In this document: positions 1 through 10,092 of the stretch, piece after piece
How positions within the stretch are numbered: position 1 is the first letter of the stretch
Layout of the letters: each line of letters opens with the position of its first letter
NCBI GenBank assembly: GCA_030374735.1
Contig: JASCIV010000348.1
Location: forward strand, 1-23,379
Reading direction: 5' to 3'
Length of the DNA stretch: 23,379 nt
From: Gracilaria caudata
Taxonomy: Eukaryota; Rhodophyta; Florideophyceae; Gracilariales; Gracilariaceae
Notes under the pieces: model-generated
The model's input: only the letters and a program-made list of their open reading frames with translations
Databases searched by the model: none
What the model was told of the DNA's origin: nothing
Made by a program: the position numbers and the translations under genes

Positions 1-1
1 G

Positions 2-286
2 GAGCGCGCAATGCAAGTTTCTCGTGGGTTCGTGCCAAGAGATTTGAAACGGGAAGTCAAGACGTTCGTCGTGGGTGACGAAGTCCTGGTCGCGCATGGT
101 CAAGCTCTGAACGCTTGGAAGAAGTGGCCGGCGTTTGAGTCGTTCTTCCACGGCCCGTGCAAGGTGACAAATGCGCAACACCCGCGTTATGAACTCGTCT
201 CCCAGCATTGAAGGGTGACGAGAAACGCGGTCCATGCGCGCAGGTTGGTGCTGTATAAGCGTCGCCCAGTTCACCTACGAGCGTGA
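2..286 (+). pseudogene. Ty3/gypsy-type integrase C-terminal remnant, broken by a stop
   Basis: The frame is open from the left edge and reads a typical retroelement integrase C-terminal (SH3-like) segment: VGDEVLVAHG, then KWPAFESFFHGPCKV, then RYELVSQH. A TGA at 209-211 interrupts it. The same frame then continues as RVTRNAVHARRLVLYKRR and ends at TGA 284-286. The conserved VHARRLVLY end of the domain therefore lies beyond the stop, so a single nonsense codon seems to have broken the gene. In intact Ty3/gypsy elements this domain helps integrase bind and insert element DNA. The core of integrase, reverse transcriptase and protease would lie to the left, outside the window. No flanking LTR could be recognised. 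Family assignment is by motif only, and a chromovirus or another gypsy clade is possible. Confidence 0.6.
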
Positions 287-510
287 GAGAGATGAGAAGA
301 AGAACGCGAGCCGCCCGGTGGGATCCCGCCGTATGATAGCGGGGGCGCACCAGAGGTTATGCACTCCGTCGCATGTGGGAAGATCCTGATGGTCCGCAGC
401 AAAGGAAAGAATTAGAGGAATAAGGGACGAAGATTCGGTAAAGCATGAAAGGGTGTCCACAAGTTTACGCATTGGGAGATGTCTACTTACGCACACTACC
501 GATTGAAGCC

Positions 511-1865
511 CTAGCCGCGGGAAGCGAAGAACATTTCACGAACCTCAGTCACCTTGGGGTTCCCGCCTCCACCGCAGAGGGCGAGGCTTTCCGGGCAAGG
601 TCTCAGCGGGCACTCCTCCACTCCATCAAGGATGAGGCGCCTCGACGATTTGATTCCTATGTCGTGATCCGCCTCATCACCTTTCATGAGACGTACGATC
701 AGGAAGAGGTCTCGCCCATACGCGTGCGCGATCGCATCAAAGGTCCGGAGTCTCGGGCGAACCTTGCGCAGAGCGAGGCCAAGTCCTAAACTCTCGACGA
801 AGCCGGTGGCGGAGGAGACGTTGCGGAATGTCACGCAGGAATCCGAGAGTCGTTCTAGGAAGAGACTCGCGGCCGAAGTACCAGCCATGCGATCAATCAA
901 ATTGGCCAGAGAAGTTACGATGCAGTTACGGCCGCCATCCGATGTGAGAAATAGGCGGCGTACTCGAGGAACGAGGTAGTCCCTAGACGCAGTACTCGGG
1001 GCCCTCGAACCCGGTCCCCCAATTTCCAGTTTGCGTCTAGGGAATAGCGAGGCGATCCTAACGGCGCGAGATGCGATGCCTGCGTTGATAGTTGATCGGC
1101 GTAGACGGCTATCAGGCACATCGAAGGCGTCCGCGTCAGCATGCACGTTATCGAGTTCATATCGACGACTGTTCTCCGTGCAGTGTTTGATGTCTAAGAC
1201 AGGAGACCTGTTCGTGAGCGGCTCCATGTTGAAAGTGCCTCCGAGGATGGGTAGAAATGCTCGAGTCCTCCGCTACGACGTGCCGAACCGTATAGCCTTC
1301 TCTTCTCAAACTCAACATCCCCAAACCGCGAGCCATCCCCGCACATGATGCACTCCAACCTCCACTTGGGCACCGCCTGCTGGTCCTGCGGAACGCACCT
1401 GCCCTCCATGGCATCCTCGAAGGATAGGTCTGACTCCACGACGGAACTTTGAGAAGACTGCGAGGGAGTAACGAGGTCGATGACATCTCCCTGTAGGGTA
1501 AAGGAAGGGTCACGACGCGGAGCGTTCCTGCGGCGAGAAGTCCGTGAGCTGTGAACTCGGGTCATGACCACATCTTCATCCGTATCAAATTGTACTGTGG
1601 GAGTTGCCATTGCGACCTTCGAGGCGATTGCAGCAACCTCACCGGCATCCGGCAAGTGCGAGGCTGTCGGTGCTACGGCAGAAGCATTGCTCGCCGTCTG
1701 AAACCGATCTGAACGCGTGCGGCGGGATCTGGAAGAAGGATGTTGAGGTAGGATGAATCTGCGCGCTGAACGCTCGCTCAATCTCGACGAATGCCGTTCC
1801 CGATGATTGGTACGGCGCCGCCTGCGACGGCGCAATAGGTCAAGAGTGTCATTGCGATTGAGCAT
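511..1865 (-). pseudogene. Frameshifted ORF: basic low-complexity N-terminus plus papain-like Cys/His/Asp region
   Basis: The first frame starts at ATG 1863-1865 and runs to 1194. It is Arg/Ser-rich (RRRRRRRTNHRERHSSR) and includes a possible zinc-binding stub, RLECIMCGDGSRF. A second frame (1227 down to 511, 238 codons) carries a more domain-like sequence: NCIVTSLANL (Cys102), ADHDIGI (His188) and RLILDGVEE (Asp201). This Cys...His...Asp order and spacing, with a short helix after Cys and strands around His and Asp, resembles papain-fold cysteine peptidases. It is an analogy and no family was identified. The two frames overlap near 1194-1260 and differ by a shift, so the gene is either decayed or spliced in a way not visible here. 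It is antisense to the integrase remnant and lies in the same GC-rich debris, so a mobile-element origin is plausible. Confidence 0.35.
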
Positions 1866-2392
1866 GGTTGCGAGAAACCCAACAACCCAGGATGCGAGAC
1901 CAACGTTCTCGACGCTCTGGTGCTCAACTTATGCCTCTGGTGGCGCTGGCTAGGCCGTTAGGCGAATTACCGCAGTTATCCCAGGGCCGATACGGAAGGA
2001 GCGCAGCAGCAGAGATGTCGACCGCAGCCCGGGATTGCGGCTGCAAGCTTGATGGAAACGTGCGCCGGGAAGTAACGCAGCGCCAGGCGAAGGTAGCTTT
2101 CGACAGGTATGAAAGAAAAAGAGGAGACAACCCTGCCGGCGAAGGCGAGAGCGAGCGCGAAAGCAGTTGAGACTAAGCGCAACAGGCGCGCAAGGCAGGG
2201 CAGAAATAGCTAAGCCAAGAAAGCGCCGCAGGAAAGCGCAGCGCACAGGTGGAGCGCGCCGAGGTAGCGCGGCAGGAAAGCGGGGCGCGACGAGGCGACA
2301 AGCTGGGAGCAAGACGCAATGACAAGGCGCGACGCGGCAGAGGAGCAGAAGACGCAGCGCGGCGCGAAAGTTTGTAACGGTTGATTTGGCGC

Positions 2393-2428
2393 TGCTGCGC
2401 TGGCCACTTTCAGTGCGCCAGCGCAGCA
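2393..2428. repeat. Inverted repeat, 12-bp stem extended by 4 bp
   Basis: The arms TGCTGCGCTGGC (2393-2404) and GCCAGCGCAGCA (2417-2428) are perfect complements. Inside them CACT (2405-2408) pairs with AGTG (2412-2415), leaving a TTC loop and one bulged C. This gives a near-continuous 16-bp hairpin. Confidence 0.8.
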
Positions 2429-2458
2429 ACGCAAGACAAAATAAAACGCGAGGTGTCG

Positions 2459-2481
2459 GCCCGTGCCACGGTGGCACGGGC
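2459..2481. repeat. Perfect 11-bp-arm palindrome
   Basis: GCCCGTGCCAC and GTGGCACGGGC are separated by a single G, so the element is perfectly palindromic. It lies 30 bases after the hairpin at 2393-2428. There is no T-run after it, so it does not look like a transcription terminator. Confidence 0.8.
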
Positions 2482-3163
2482 TGAACGGCGGAGCGTGTGA
2501 CTTGGAGCTCACTTTGATCCTCCCCTTCGAAAGGTAGCAACGTGAAGTAAATAGAAAGTGGAGTAGCTGGCTTCTTCACAAAAGTGCAGCTTTCAATGTC
2601 TCTCACGATACTACAGTGCACATACTGGAAGATATTTGTAATGCAGTCAACTCTCCCCCTGTGGCTGCCAGCTCCCGGGGTCCCAAACCAACTGAGAGAG
2701 AGATACATATATCGAACATTTCATACTCAACTCCACGACAATTCTCCAGATCAAATGCAATAAAAAACTTGGTTCACAAATGTAAGAAATAGATCTTTTC
2801 TTTGCTTCTGCTGGCCTCTTCTTAACTTTATCTATAATCGAACTTTTAATCTTGAATTCAGAATTTTTTTATAAGCCTTTAATAACAAAATTACTGGCCC
2901 ATGAAAAATAGTTTTACTTCCAAGATGATTATGCGTAAATTACAGTCTACAGCTAAATCCAGAATTACAGTTTTCGAGGTTTTGCAGCTGGATTGTTCAA
3001 AGTCTAATTTGACTACTGAAATTATAGAATTTCTTTTCTGCAGGCGCGGAGATAGCCTGCGGGGACGAATTAAAAGAAGAATTATAGGGCAAGCAGTTCG
3101 ACAGCACGGGCGCAATATGTATAGACTTGAGTATGTGATACGCTACCGAAAAGTTTTTCACGG

Positions 3164-3184
3164 AAGCAAACGTTTGCTTTTTTT
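3164..3184. repeat. 16-bp palindrome followed by a T-run
   Basis: AAGCAAACGTTTGCTT (3164-3179) is perfectly self-complementary and runs into TTTTTTT (3178-3184). A second small hairpin follows: GTTGGAT (3220-3226) pairs with ATCCAAC (3235-3241). In shape the first resembles a terminator hairpin, but no gene precedes it. Confidence 0.6.
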
Positions 3185-3274
3185 GTGTTGCGAATGAACA
3201 TCATCAAAAAGCTGGCACTGTTGGATGCGCTTTTATCCAACATCAAAATTATTTTCGGTGTTCATGCCACTTGG

Positions 3275-3690
3275 ATACCAAAATGTGGACATACTGCATT
3301 TTGTCTTTTCTTGGGATTCTAAAATATTGGCAAAACGGTGATTTAATTGATAGGAATCTCCGAAAAGAAAAGAAAATGCGCGCCATATTTTCAAAAAAAC
3401 GTGGCTGAATTGCAGTTTTTGTAAAGAAAATTGGAATTTTCTATATAAAAGCGTTCGTTTTGGAGGCTGTAACAGCTTTTTTGGCAGATTACCAAAACTA
3501 TAGTAAGTGCTTCTGCTGTCTATGGATTTGCGGAAACTGGCTTTAGATTTTGATCTAATTGCCAGTTTCTCCGCCCATTGGAGCTTTGCAATGAAGTATA
3601 TGTACTTGATTTTTTAGGAGACATCCACTGCTGTATCAGTGCTTTGAGAAGCTTTGCTTCTCAAAGGAAAAAGGTCGGAAAGCTCCTTTG
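3275..3690 (+). repeat. AT-rich structured repeat, copy 1
   Basis: This is the first of three diverged direct copies. It starts at CCAAAATGTGGA (3278-3289), has TTGATCTAATTG (3550-3561), and ends in GGAGCTTTGC-type sequence. It contains a nested inverted repeat, GCGGAAACTGGC (3530-3541) against GCCAGTTTCTCCGC (3561-3574), and a perfect hairpin, CTTTGAGAAG (3642-3651) with CTTCTCAAAG (3657-3666). The hairpin is enclosed by GGAGCTTT (3580-3587) and AAAGCTCC (3679-3686). Boundaries are approximate. Confidence 0.55.
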
Positions 3691-4228
3691 CAAAAATATT
3701 ATTGAACAGAGAAATGAAAAGACTTCTATACACTGGCTTCTTATCTTGAGATTTTGTTTCTTAGAACACCTACTGCATTTCGGTTTCCGTAGTAAATGAA
3801 TATAAGTAAGCAAGCTGTAATAAGCGCCGTTTTATACAGATGTATTTAGGTCCTTGGTAGACATTGCTGTACTTTGTAGCCTTTTTCTACGTCAAACCCA
3901 TATGTTAAAGAAAGTTACAAATACGCGTTTTTTTCTGAAAATTTGAAAACTTACGTTGATTACTTGCCCGTACGTCATTCAATATTGAAAAGCACGTCTT
4001 GAAGCATAAACAGGATTGCACAATTTCTGTTTGGTTCAAACATTATTTGTGAGCTTTATATCATATGGAGGCATAAAAACGTTTTTGAAAAGTTATAAAC
4101 TTATAGAAAATTTTTACAGAGCCTTGTAGGCACGTTTTGGTAGTTCCAACTAGTATGTGGTGTGTCTTAGAGAAAATTGGAGATCGCTGTTCCATGGATA
4201 TTAATTTCTGGATGTGTGTTATAATAGA

Positions 4229-4665
4229 ACGCCCAAACCAGGACATATCAGACCTGTCTTTTCCTCAAATTTTAATTTGTTGGAATGTCAGAGATCCAAA
4301 GTAGGGCATGTTTCCAAAAAAGGAGGAAAATGCGCCGTGTGACACGGGCCTTTTTTTAAATTTTATTATTGCAGCATGATAGCTTTTTCTAAGAAAAAGA
4401 CGTTGTTCCAAAAATAAGCGGTACATTTCGGGGGTGTACCAAATGGAAGGTTAGACATTCCTGAAAGCAGCTTGTTGCTGCTTTAAAATAAGTTTTATCT
4501 AGAGCAAACCCCTCGATTACCTCAAGATTAGATCAGCCCGTTTGTTAGTAGGAGCTTTGCAATGACGCAATTCCTGCAGGCATTTTCTTCTCAACCTTTT
4601 TTTCTCGCTGTATCAGAGTTTTGAGAAGAAAGCTTCTCTAAAAGGGGCTCGCAAAGCTCCTACAG
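4229..4665 (+). repeat. AT-rich structured repeat, copy 2
   Basis: The copy aligns with copies 1 and 3 from CCAAACCAGGACATATCAG (from 4233). It contains TGCGCCGTGTGACACGGGCC (4331-4350) followed by seven T, matching the stronger hairpin of copy 3. Its right part is bounded by a perfect 13-bp inverted repeat, GTAGGAGCTTTGC (4548-4560) and GCAAAGCTCCTAC (4651-4663). Inside that lies a GAGAAG/CTTCTC hairpin (4623-4638), as in copy 1. An extra hairpin, AAAGCAGC/GCTGCTTT, sits at 4464-4484. Confidence 0.55.
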
Positions 4666-5734
4666 CGCCCAAAGTGCCAAAACATTTGGTCATGTCATAC
4701 TAGTCTCGTTATACTTGAATGTTTTTCTTTTTAGCCCGCATCATCGTATAAAAGAGCATTCTAGAAAATTAACTATTCTGTTTTGTCGAAAGAGAAATTG
4801 TCTGAAAGTCGCTGTGTAACGATCCGAGTGTTGTATTCGCATGGAGTCGCAGAGGGTGTTGTTGTTCAACAAATTTTGTTCGAGCTGTTCGTGAGCACGC
4901 CACTGCACTGTCTCCCAACACCGCACAGCAAGAACTGGGAGTTTCTACACGCAATGTTGGCAGCAGAACTCCTCGTAAAAGAGCAGATGCAGTACGTGTA
5001 GGTATCATGACGCTCAGCATACCAAATATAACGAATGGCGGTAAGGTGGAGCAAACAAGGAAGCAAACAGCGCACGCGATCATGCGTCTCTTGTACCGAA
5101 TGCCTTAATAATAAAGGTTCACCCCTAACGAAAGCACGCACAAGACCACAAACCGACTGCCATATCGCTCAACCGCTTGGCCCCTTATCAAGCCCGCATA
5201 TTCACGGACGAAGGATCTATCACTCAGAACATCATGTCCTTACTTCTACTTTTTAAAAGCCGTCACTCTATACCGTCGTATCTATCATCACGATTGTTGC
5301 ATAATCACCTGCACTGCAACCGAGATCTAAGTTGCAAAAAGGTAGCAACAGTGTCTAATGTTCCTCGAGTACCCACTATGTCCCTACGATCTCTCGCGAT
5401 CATCGGCCACTAACTGTGCTGCTCAATTTTGTCTCGGCAAATGTACCGTTGGGCTGCTTGTATTTCTGACCATTCATCTCACCATTCTGCACGGGCAATG
5501 TTCTCTTGTCTCTCGCATAATGACATTCACAGCGAATGGTGATGAACAGCTGCCTCGAACTGAAGCTCAGGTCGATGCATATGATCGCGAAATTCCTCAC
5601 GCATCCTCTTCCCCGATCATCATAACATGCAATCGAGAAGTATTTCTGTCACAAAACCAAAAACAATATCTGAGAGAACTATATAGTGACACTCTCTGGC
5701 ATTTGTATTTGTATTATAAAACAAATGCTCACGA

Positions 5735-5763
5735 GAGAACGTTTGAATGTGGCAAACGTTCTC
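5735..5763. repeat. Perfect 11-bp hairpin
   Basis: GAGAACGTTTG (5735-5745) and CAAACGTTCTC (5753-5763) are perfect complements around a seven-base loop, AATGTGG. No T-run follows. It lies in a stretch with no supportable gene. Confidence 0.75.
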
Positions 5764-6305
5764 AGAACACATTCCCTATACCATACTTGACCAGATGAAG
5801 AAGAAAAGAGGCAAGCCTCACATCAAGAAGAAGTACAGACATCAAGAGCATACTCCTACACAATGCGCTTGCAACAATGCCATGCCACACAAAGACCAAA
5901 GCTTGTTGCTCCTATTTGCATAGCACCAAGACCCCATTACATCCGTGGCAAAGTTCATAGCCACCATCCCAAATCGAAAGGGACAGCAATAGAGTGGAAT
6001 GGATATCGAACAAACCTCCTTCTAACCTGTCGCATGAGTACGACATGGCAGAAACGTGAAACTGCGGCAGCCATATCTCTGGTTTAAAAGCTATAAGGAC
6101 TCTCTCAATTTAGCTTTAAAAGATCGGCAGCCGTCTACTCTATTTGTCTCTCGAGTATGACGGTGTAGAACTTAGGAAGACAAGAGTTAGAGAAAGAAGA
6201 AACGACCGCTCTAAACGAGGTCAAAACGCACATATCACAGTAACGCTTTGTTTGACAATATAATTTATCTCTTAGAAATTCTGGGCCGTTGTAGAAGAAT
6301 TTTTG

Positions 6306-6368
6306 TCTCAAAAAGCTGGTAACGGACTAGGAGTTTACCATGAAGATATGCTTGCAAGCTTTTTGAGA
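6306..6368. repeat. Inverted repeat with 39-base spacer
   Basis: TCTCAAAAAGCT (6306-6317) and AGCTTTTTGAGA (6357-6368) are perfect 12-bp complements. The pair lies just upstream of repeat copy 3. A related TCAAAAAGCTGG occurs upstream of copy 1 near 3204, so it may belong to the same repeat family. Confidence 0.65.
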
Positions 6369-6489
6369 TATTTAAATATTTCTTATGAATGTCTAGAGAC
6401 TTACTGAAAGACGGGGTGACAGCACCAAAACTTCGGTAGAGATCTCTTTAGACTAACAAAGAAAGGTAAAAGAAATTCTGGTTTCATTG

Positions 6490-6840
6490 GCCTTTGGCAT
6501 CCAAAATGTGGAGATATCAGATCTTGTGTTTTTCTTGCATTACTGTTTGTTGGCGTTCAATTGATCTAATTGCGTGGAATATCCAGAAAAGCAAAAGAAT
6601 GCGCCGTGTGACACGGCGCATTTTTTTAAACAAAAATATAGCTGGTTTCTATTGTATTTGTAAAGAATTGTCGCTTTCTATTTATAAGCTGGAGGTTTCG
6701 CGAATGTGCCAGCACTTTGGGTAGATCTCCAAAACAGGGACAGAACCTAGCGCTCTAGCTGATTTTGGCCAACCAGGCTTTGCAATTTGATCTAATTGGC
6801 AGCTGTCCCTGCCTGTAGTAGCAAAGCGGAGCTTTGCGAT
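6490..6840 (+). repeat. AT-rich structured repeat, copy 3
   Basis: The copy starts with CCAAAATGTGGA (6501-6512), identical to copy 1. It has a perfect 10-bp hairpin, ATGCGCCGTG (6599-6608) and CACGGCGCAT (6612-6621), with loop TGA and a seven-T run (6621-6627). TTGATCTAATTG occurs twice (6561-6572 and 6787-6798). CAGGGACAG (6735-6743) pairs with CTGTCCCTG (6803-6811). It ends in a hairpin, GCAAAGC (6821-6827) with GCTTTGC (6831-6837), which looks like a shortened form of the GGAGCTTTGC inverted repeat in copies 1 and 2. Confidence 0.55.
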
Positions 6841-7352
6841 AAATTTTTTTTGGAGCATTTATGTCGTTACGAACTTAACCGTGTTTGACTCGTGCTGTTT
6901 GGTGTGTTTATTTTTTACTTTTTAAAGAGGTAGAGAAAAATCGCCGACAAATGAGAAAAACTCAGAAAACTTCTTGGGTGATGACTGCCCTGGGGATTCA
7001 CTCCCTTGAAATAATGAAGCATAATATGCCCGTACGCTGAGAATAGTTATATAACTCGAGAACGTGATCACTCTAAAGATGCTTTTGACCGACAAAATCT
7101 GAATGCGCTCAAGAATACATGTTTTGGAGTGCTCTCTCGACATTCATGAAAGGACATTAGAAATATTTGACAAACGTCCGCACTGGGGAACTAAAGTTTG
7201 AAGATCAACTAGACAAAGAGAACAGCAAATTTATAACGTGTCTTATACCAGTACAGATCTCTTAGAAGATTACAACGTCATTCGATCAAATCGCACAAAC
7301 TTCTCTCATGTATCTCCACTGAGGGAGAACGGCTTTGCACTACGCAACAAAG

Positions 7353-8093
7353 TTAGAACTCCACAGCACTCAGACCGCAAACATCAGCGACAAGATCAGC
7401 CAGGACAAAGATGACATCCATCCACTGATCAACCCTGAAGACCCTGTCGGGAGTTCCAGCAATTGCCTCGAGCATGTCAGGGTCTTGGAAGTTACCCACA
7501 CCAATCACAGAAATGGAATTATTCGGGCTTGCACGGAATTGCGCAGCAATGGAAGCGGGATCGAGCGGCGGAGCTTGGGCATCGAAGTTACTGTCACCAT
7601 CACCAAGAAGAACGATCTTCTGAGGCTGACCTGGAACCCTCATGAGCTGCCTCCAGCATGCGGAGATACCGGGCGCAATGAAGGTTCTCGGCGCGTTCAT
7701 GGATACAAGAGCATCAACAGCGAGCAGGAAGGCGTCGGCGTTGTCGGTGAGCGGGCTAATAAATGAAGGGCGAAGACCATACTGCACTCCAGCGTATTTG
7801 GACTCCGGGTCGAGTGCAACAACGGCAGCAACCAACTTGACGAAGTCCTTCTCAAGCTGGAACTCGGTCGTGTTCATGGACCCACTTCCATCAACGGCGA
7901 AGCAGAGGTTGGGGTTGCAGTTGGTGGCGTCCACAATTGCTACGGCAGCATCAACCTCAGCCTGTTGGGCATCACCGTCCGTCAGAGGGGTTTCGATGTC
8001 ATCGATTCGACGAGTGGCGCTGTCGGTTGACACTGTAGCAAATGTCAGGGAAATGAACAGGGAAAGGAAGAGAAGGCAAAGAGGGCGGAACAT
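7353..8093 (-). CDS. Secreted vWFA-domain protein A (MIDAS intact)
   Basis: The ATG at 8091-8093 is chosen because it begins a clear signal peptide (MFRPLCLLFLSLFISLTFA). The frame stays open upstream to 8237, but that part is not signal-like. The mature protein (246 residues with the signal) is a single small vWFA domain. It has NLCFAVDGSGSMN, with the MIDAS DxSxS at Asp68/Ser70/Ser72, then RTFIAPGIS (Thr137) and LLGDGDSN (Asp165). These are the expected metal-ion site residues, which in vWFA proteins bind a divalent cation and often a ligand acid. Cys59, Cys64, Cys146 and Cys239 recur in the two plus-strand relatives and probably form two disulfides. A TATA box lies about 120 bases upstream. 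The C-terminal motif VDQWMDV...LVADVCG closely matches protein C, the closer sister. The ligand is unknown; a cell-surface or matrix role is inferred. Confidence 0.85.
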   Translation of the reverse strand: MFRPLCLLFLSLFISLTFATVSTDSATRRIDDIETPLTDGDAQQAEVDAAVAIVDATNCNPNLCFAVDGSGSMNTTEFQLEKDFVKLVAAVVALDPESKYAGVQYGLRPSFISPLTDNADAFLLAVDALVSMNAPRTFIAPGISACWRQLMRVPGQPQKIVLLGDGDSNFDAQAPPLDPASIAAQFRASPNNSISVIGVGNFQDPDMLEAIAGTPDRVFRVDQWMDVIFVLADLVADVCGLSAVEF

Positions 8094-8213
8094 TTTGAAG
8101 CTTGGTGTAGATATGAAAGATATATGGGTGTGTCGTTCAGCTCGAGTGTTGGTGATGTGATAGTGATAAAAGTTAGAACAGCAGCCCGTGCTAGTTGGTT
8201 CCCTTTTATACCC

Positions 8214-8220
8214 TTCAATC
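8214..8220 (-). promoter_or_regulatory. TATA box of vWFA protein A gene
   Basis: On the minus strand the sequence reads GGGTATAAAAGGG, a textbook TATA element, about 120 bases upstream of the ATG at 8093. It supports the gene's direction and the choice of start downstream of 8214. Confidence 0.6.
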
Positions 8221-9671
8221 GCTCGCACGAAATGCATATGCGCCCCATCAAAGAAGTGGGCGCTCTGCCAAAAGGGTGAGTCATTTTTTTCACTTGCTGG
8301 AATGCTGCCCGAAACAGGATTTACTCAAGCTTGTGGACTAAGTCATGTATCGCACAAGTCGACTCCGTTTATGTTGCCTTGCTGAACTATGATTCCATGT
8401 AGATAAAAAGCAAACTAAGTACACAAAATTGCAGAGCTGCTTTGCATACTGGAACTTCCACTTCATGATTCCTGGCAGACAGACGAATTCTGCTTATCGA
8501 AATGTTTCCGAAGTACAGGATAGCAAGGTGAAGAGATCCTCCCTGGAGTACCTCAACAAAATCATGTTGCTGAGGAGGATCTGATGGGATTTGTACTGAA
8601 ACAGATACGACCGCAACAACTCCACGATCCATGAATTTTACCGATAACAGACACGATAATGTTATGCTCCAAGAAGATTGTGAAGGATGTATCCCGCGCA
8701 ACAATCGTGTTTGAATTCTGTGATCAACCTGTAACTCCTTAACGAATCATGGCAAAGACTCCGCGTTCGGGTGCGTCGGACAGCAAATCCGGATCGTTTT
8801 ATAAACGTATAATCTAAGCGAGATCTGAAAGCAAGAGGGCGGCAACCAGCTAGGGTGAGTATAATGGCGGTAAGGCGATGGCGCTGGCTAAGTAGACGAT
8901 GCCTTCCAAAAAGATTTTGTTGATTTGCCCATTTCCAACGAGACTATTCATGACATGTTAGCATGTGTGGAATCATTATCAAAAGAGGCAATGACCATGG
9001 AGCAGAGAGTGATTGGCTACACAAGTACGCCTTATTATGAGGAGGCGGAACGCTGTTCCCTGTCGAGGTGAAAGATGCGAGGAAAGCGCGGAAAGCACGT
9101 GCAGGAGAAAGAGAGGAGTTTCGTGTGCAGGAGTTTCGACAAGGCGCTACTGAAATTTCGAGACGTAAACGTTCATGAAACGCACCTCCCGGGGTTTGGG
9201 GTGATGTTGGGAGCTATCTTCCTCATTTCATGCAAAAGTTGTTGGTTCAAACCACACGCATTCGTGCTATTATGAAAACAATGCTGCGGCTATCTTATTG
9301 TCTCACCGGGCCCAGCGGAGGAGCTCGGCGGCAGAGGGCACTGTGATCGGATGAGCTTCGAAACACAGGGTTTCGTGGCTCGCCAAGTCATTGTCACCTC
9401 CAAATTCGAGCTCTGCAGACTCTCAGGACCACAGTGCTTTGGAGCGACTTTGAGGCTTCGGCTTAGCATCTTTGCTGAAGTTCCATCACACCAATGCGAT
9501 ATCATACAAGCGAAGCACAGCACACGGAAACATCTTCGTGTGGGCGCTGCACTTGCTTCTGAGCAAGCGCCACAGCCTATCAAAAAGCGCTCCTTTTTTT
9601 TGCCCTTTGTTTTTATTTCCGGAAAGAGTGGAAAACGCAGGTGAGTTACACGAAAGCCTACAGCGGGGTAA

Positions 9672-9850
9672 GGTCAAAGTTGAACACCGGTGGTCTGTTT
9701 TGGACCCAAAAAACGGCCAGAGCCAGTGATTTTCAATGGTTTTATAGTATTCGCAGTCAGAGGTCGCATTGTCACTAACACCGTGACAATGCAAGTTTTG
9801 CTCGAGAATCTGGACAAAAACACTCAAAACTGCGGTGTCCAAGGTTGACC
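9672..9850. mobile_element. Small fold-back (MITE-like) element
   Basis: The terminal inverted repeats at 9672-9689 (GGTCAAAGTTGAACACCG) and 9833-9850 (CGGTGTCCAAGGTTGACC) match at 15 of 18 positions. At the centre is a perfect 10-bp hairpin, GCATTGTCAC (9766-9775) with GTGACAATGC (9783-9792), loop TAACACC. The 179-base element has no coding capacity, which suits a non-autonomous inverted-repeat transposon. No clear target-site duplication was found, so the exact ends are uncertain. Confidence 0.5.
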
Positions 9851-10092
9851 ACACTTTTTCGCGTTAATGTGCACTTTGGTAAAATAAGCAAAAAAACTGA
9901 CGTACGATACCGCAAACACCTTTTTTGGAGGAGGTGTTCAATATTGACCTGAGCCCGCTGTACATGCGCACACCGCAGCGACAGCAGGGTGAGAAGGAAA
10001 AGGAGCTATTCATCGCACGGTGTTGCTAAACATCTTCCACCCATTCGCTATCAAATCATTTTGCCAAGGTGGTCATGATGACATCCGCCGCC

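Larger units (their letters stand above)
1866..2710. other. GC-rich gene-free stretch
   Basis: No reading frame here shows a recognisable domain. The overlapping open frames on both strands are what GC-rich, stop-poor sequence gives by chance. The stretch is rich in GCGC/GCAG-type words, contains two perfect hairpins (2393-2428 and 2459-2481), and ends at a sharp switch to AT-rich sequence near 2710. It may be the untranslated or terminal part of a decayed retroelement, but no LTR ends or primer-binding site could be shown. Confidence 0.5.
2711..7200. other. AT-rich gene-free block with structured repeats
   Basis: Composition changes abruptly from the GC-rich left end. Short open frames exist, the longest with an ATG being 5358-5798, but none has a recognisable domain, signal peptide or codon pattern like the real genes to the right. 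The block contains three diverged direct copies of a repeat family (near 3275, 4229 and 6490) and several isolated hairpins (3164-3184, 4464-4484, 5735-5763, 6306-6368). It reads as repeat-derived intergenic DNA. The stretch 4700-6240 is less AT-rich than its surroundings and shows nothing assignable. Confidence 0.6.

Noticed and set aside
1950..2708. Minus-strand 252-codon open frame
   Set aside because: It lies in GC-rich sequence, has overlapping open frames on both strands, and shows no recognisable domain.
5358..5798. 146-codon plus-strand frame in the AT-rich block
   Set aside because: No domain, signal or conserved texture; it includes the hairpin at 5735-5763.
6599..6627. Bacterial-type intrinsic terminator (hairpin plus T-run)
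   Set aside because: The context is eukaryotic and no gene precedes it. It is better explained as part of the repeat family.
8094..8237. Upstream extension of vWFA gene A (48 more codons from another ATG)
   Set aside because: The extension spans the TATA box and likely leader, and it would bury the signal peptide. The inner ATG at 8093 gives a standard secretory N-terminus.
8387..8704. Minus-strand beta-rich frame
   Set aside because: No ATG near its beginning and no domain match; kept only as a comment on the gap.
9240..9260. tRNA T-loop-like GGTTCAAACC
   Set aside because: No acceptor, D or anticodon stems fit around it.
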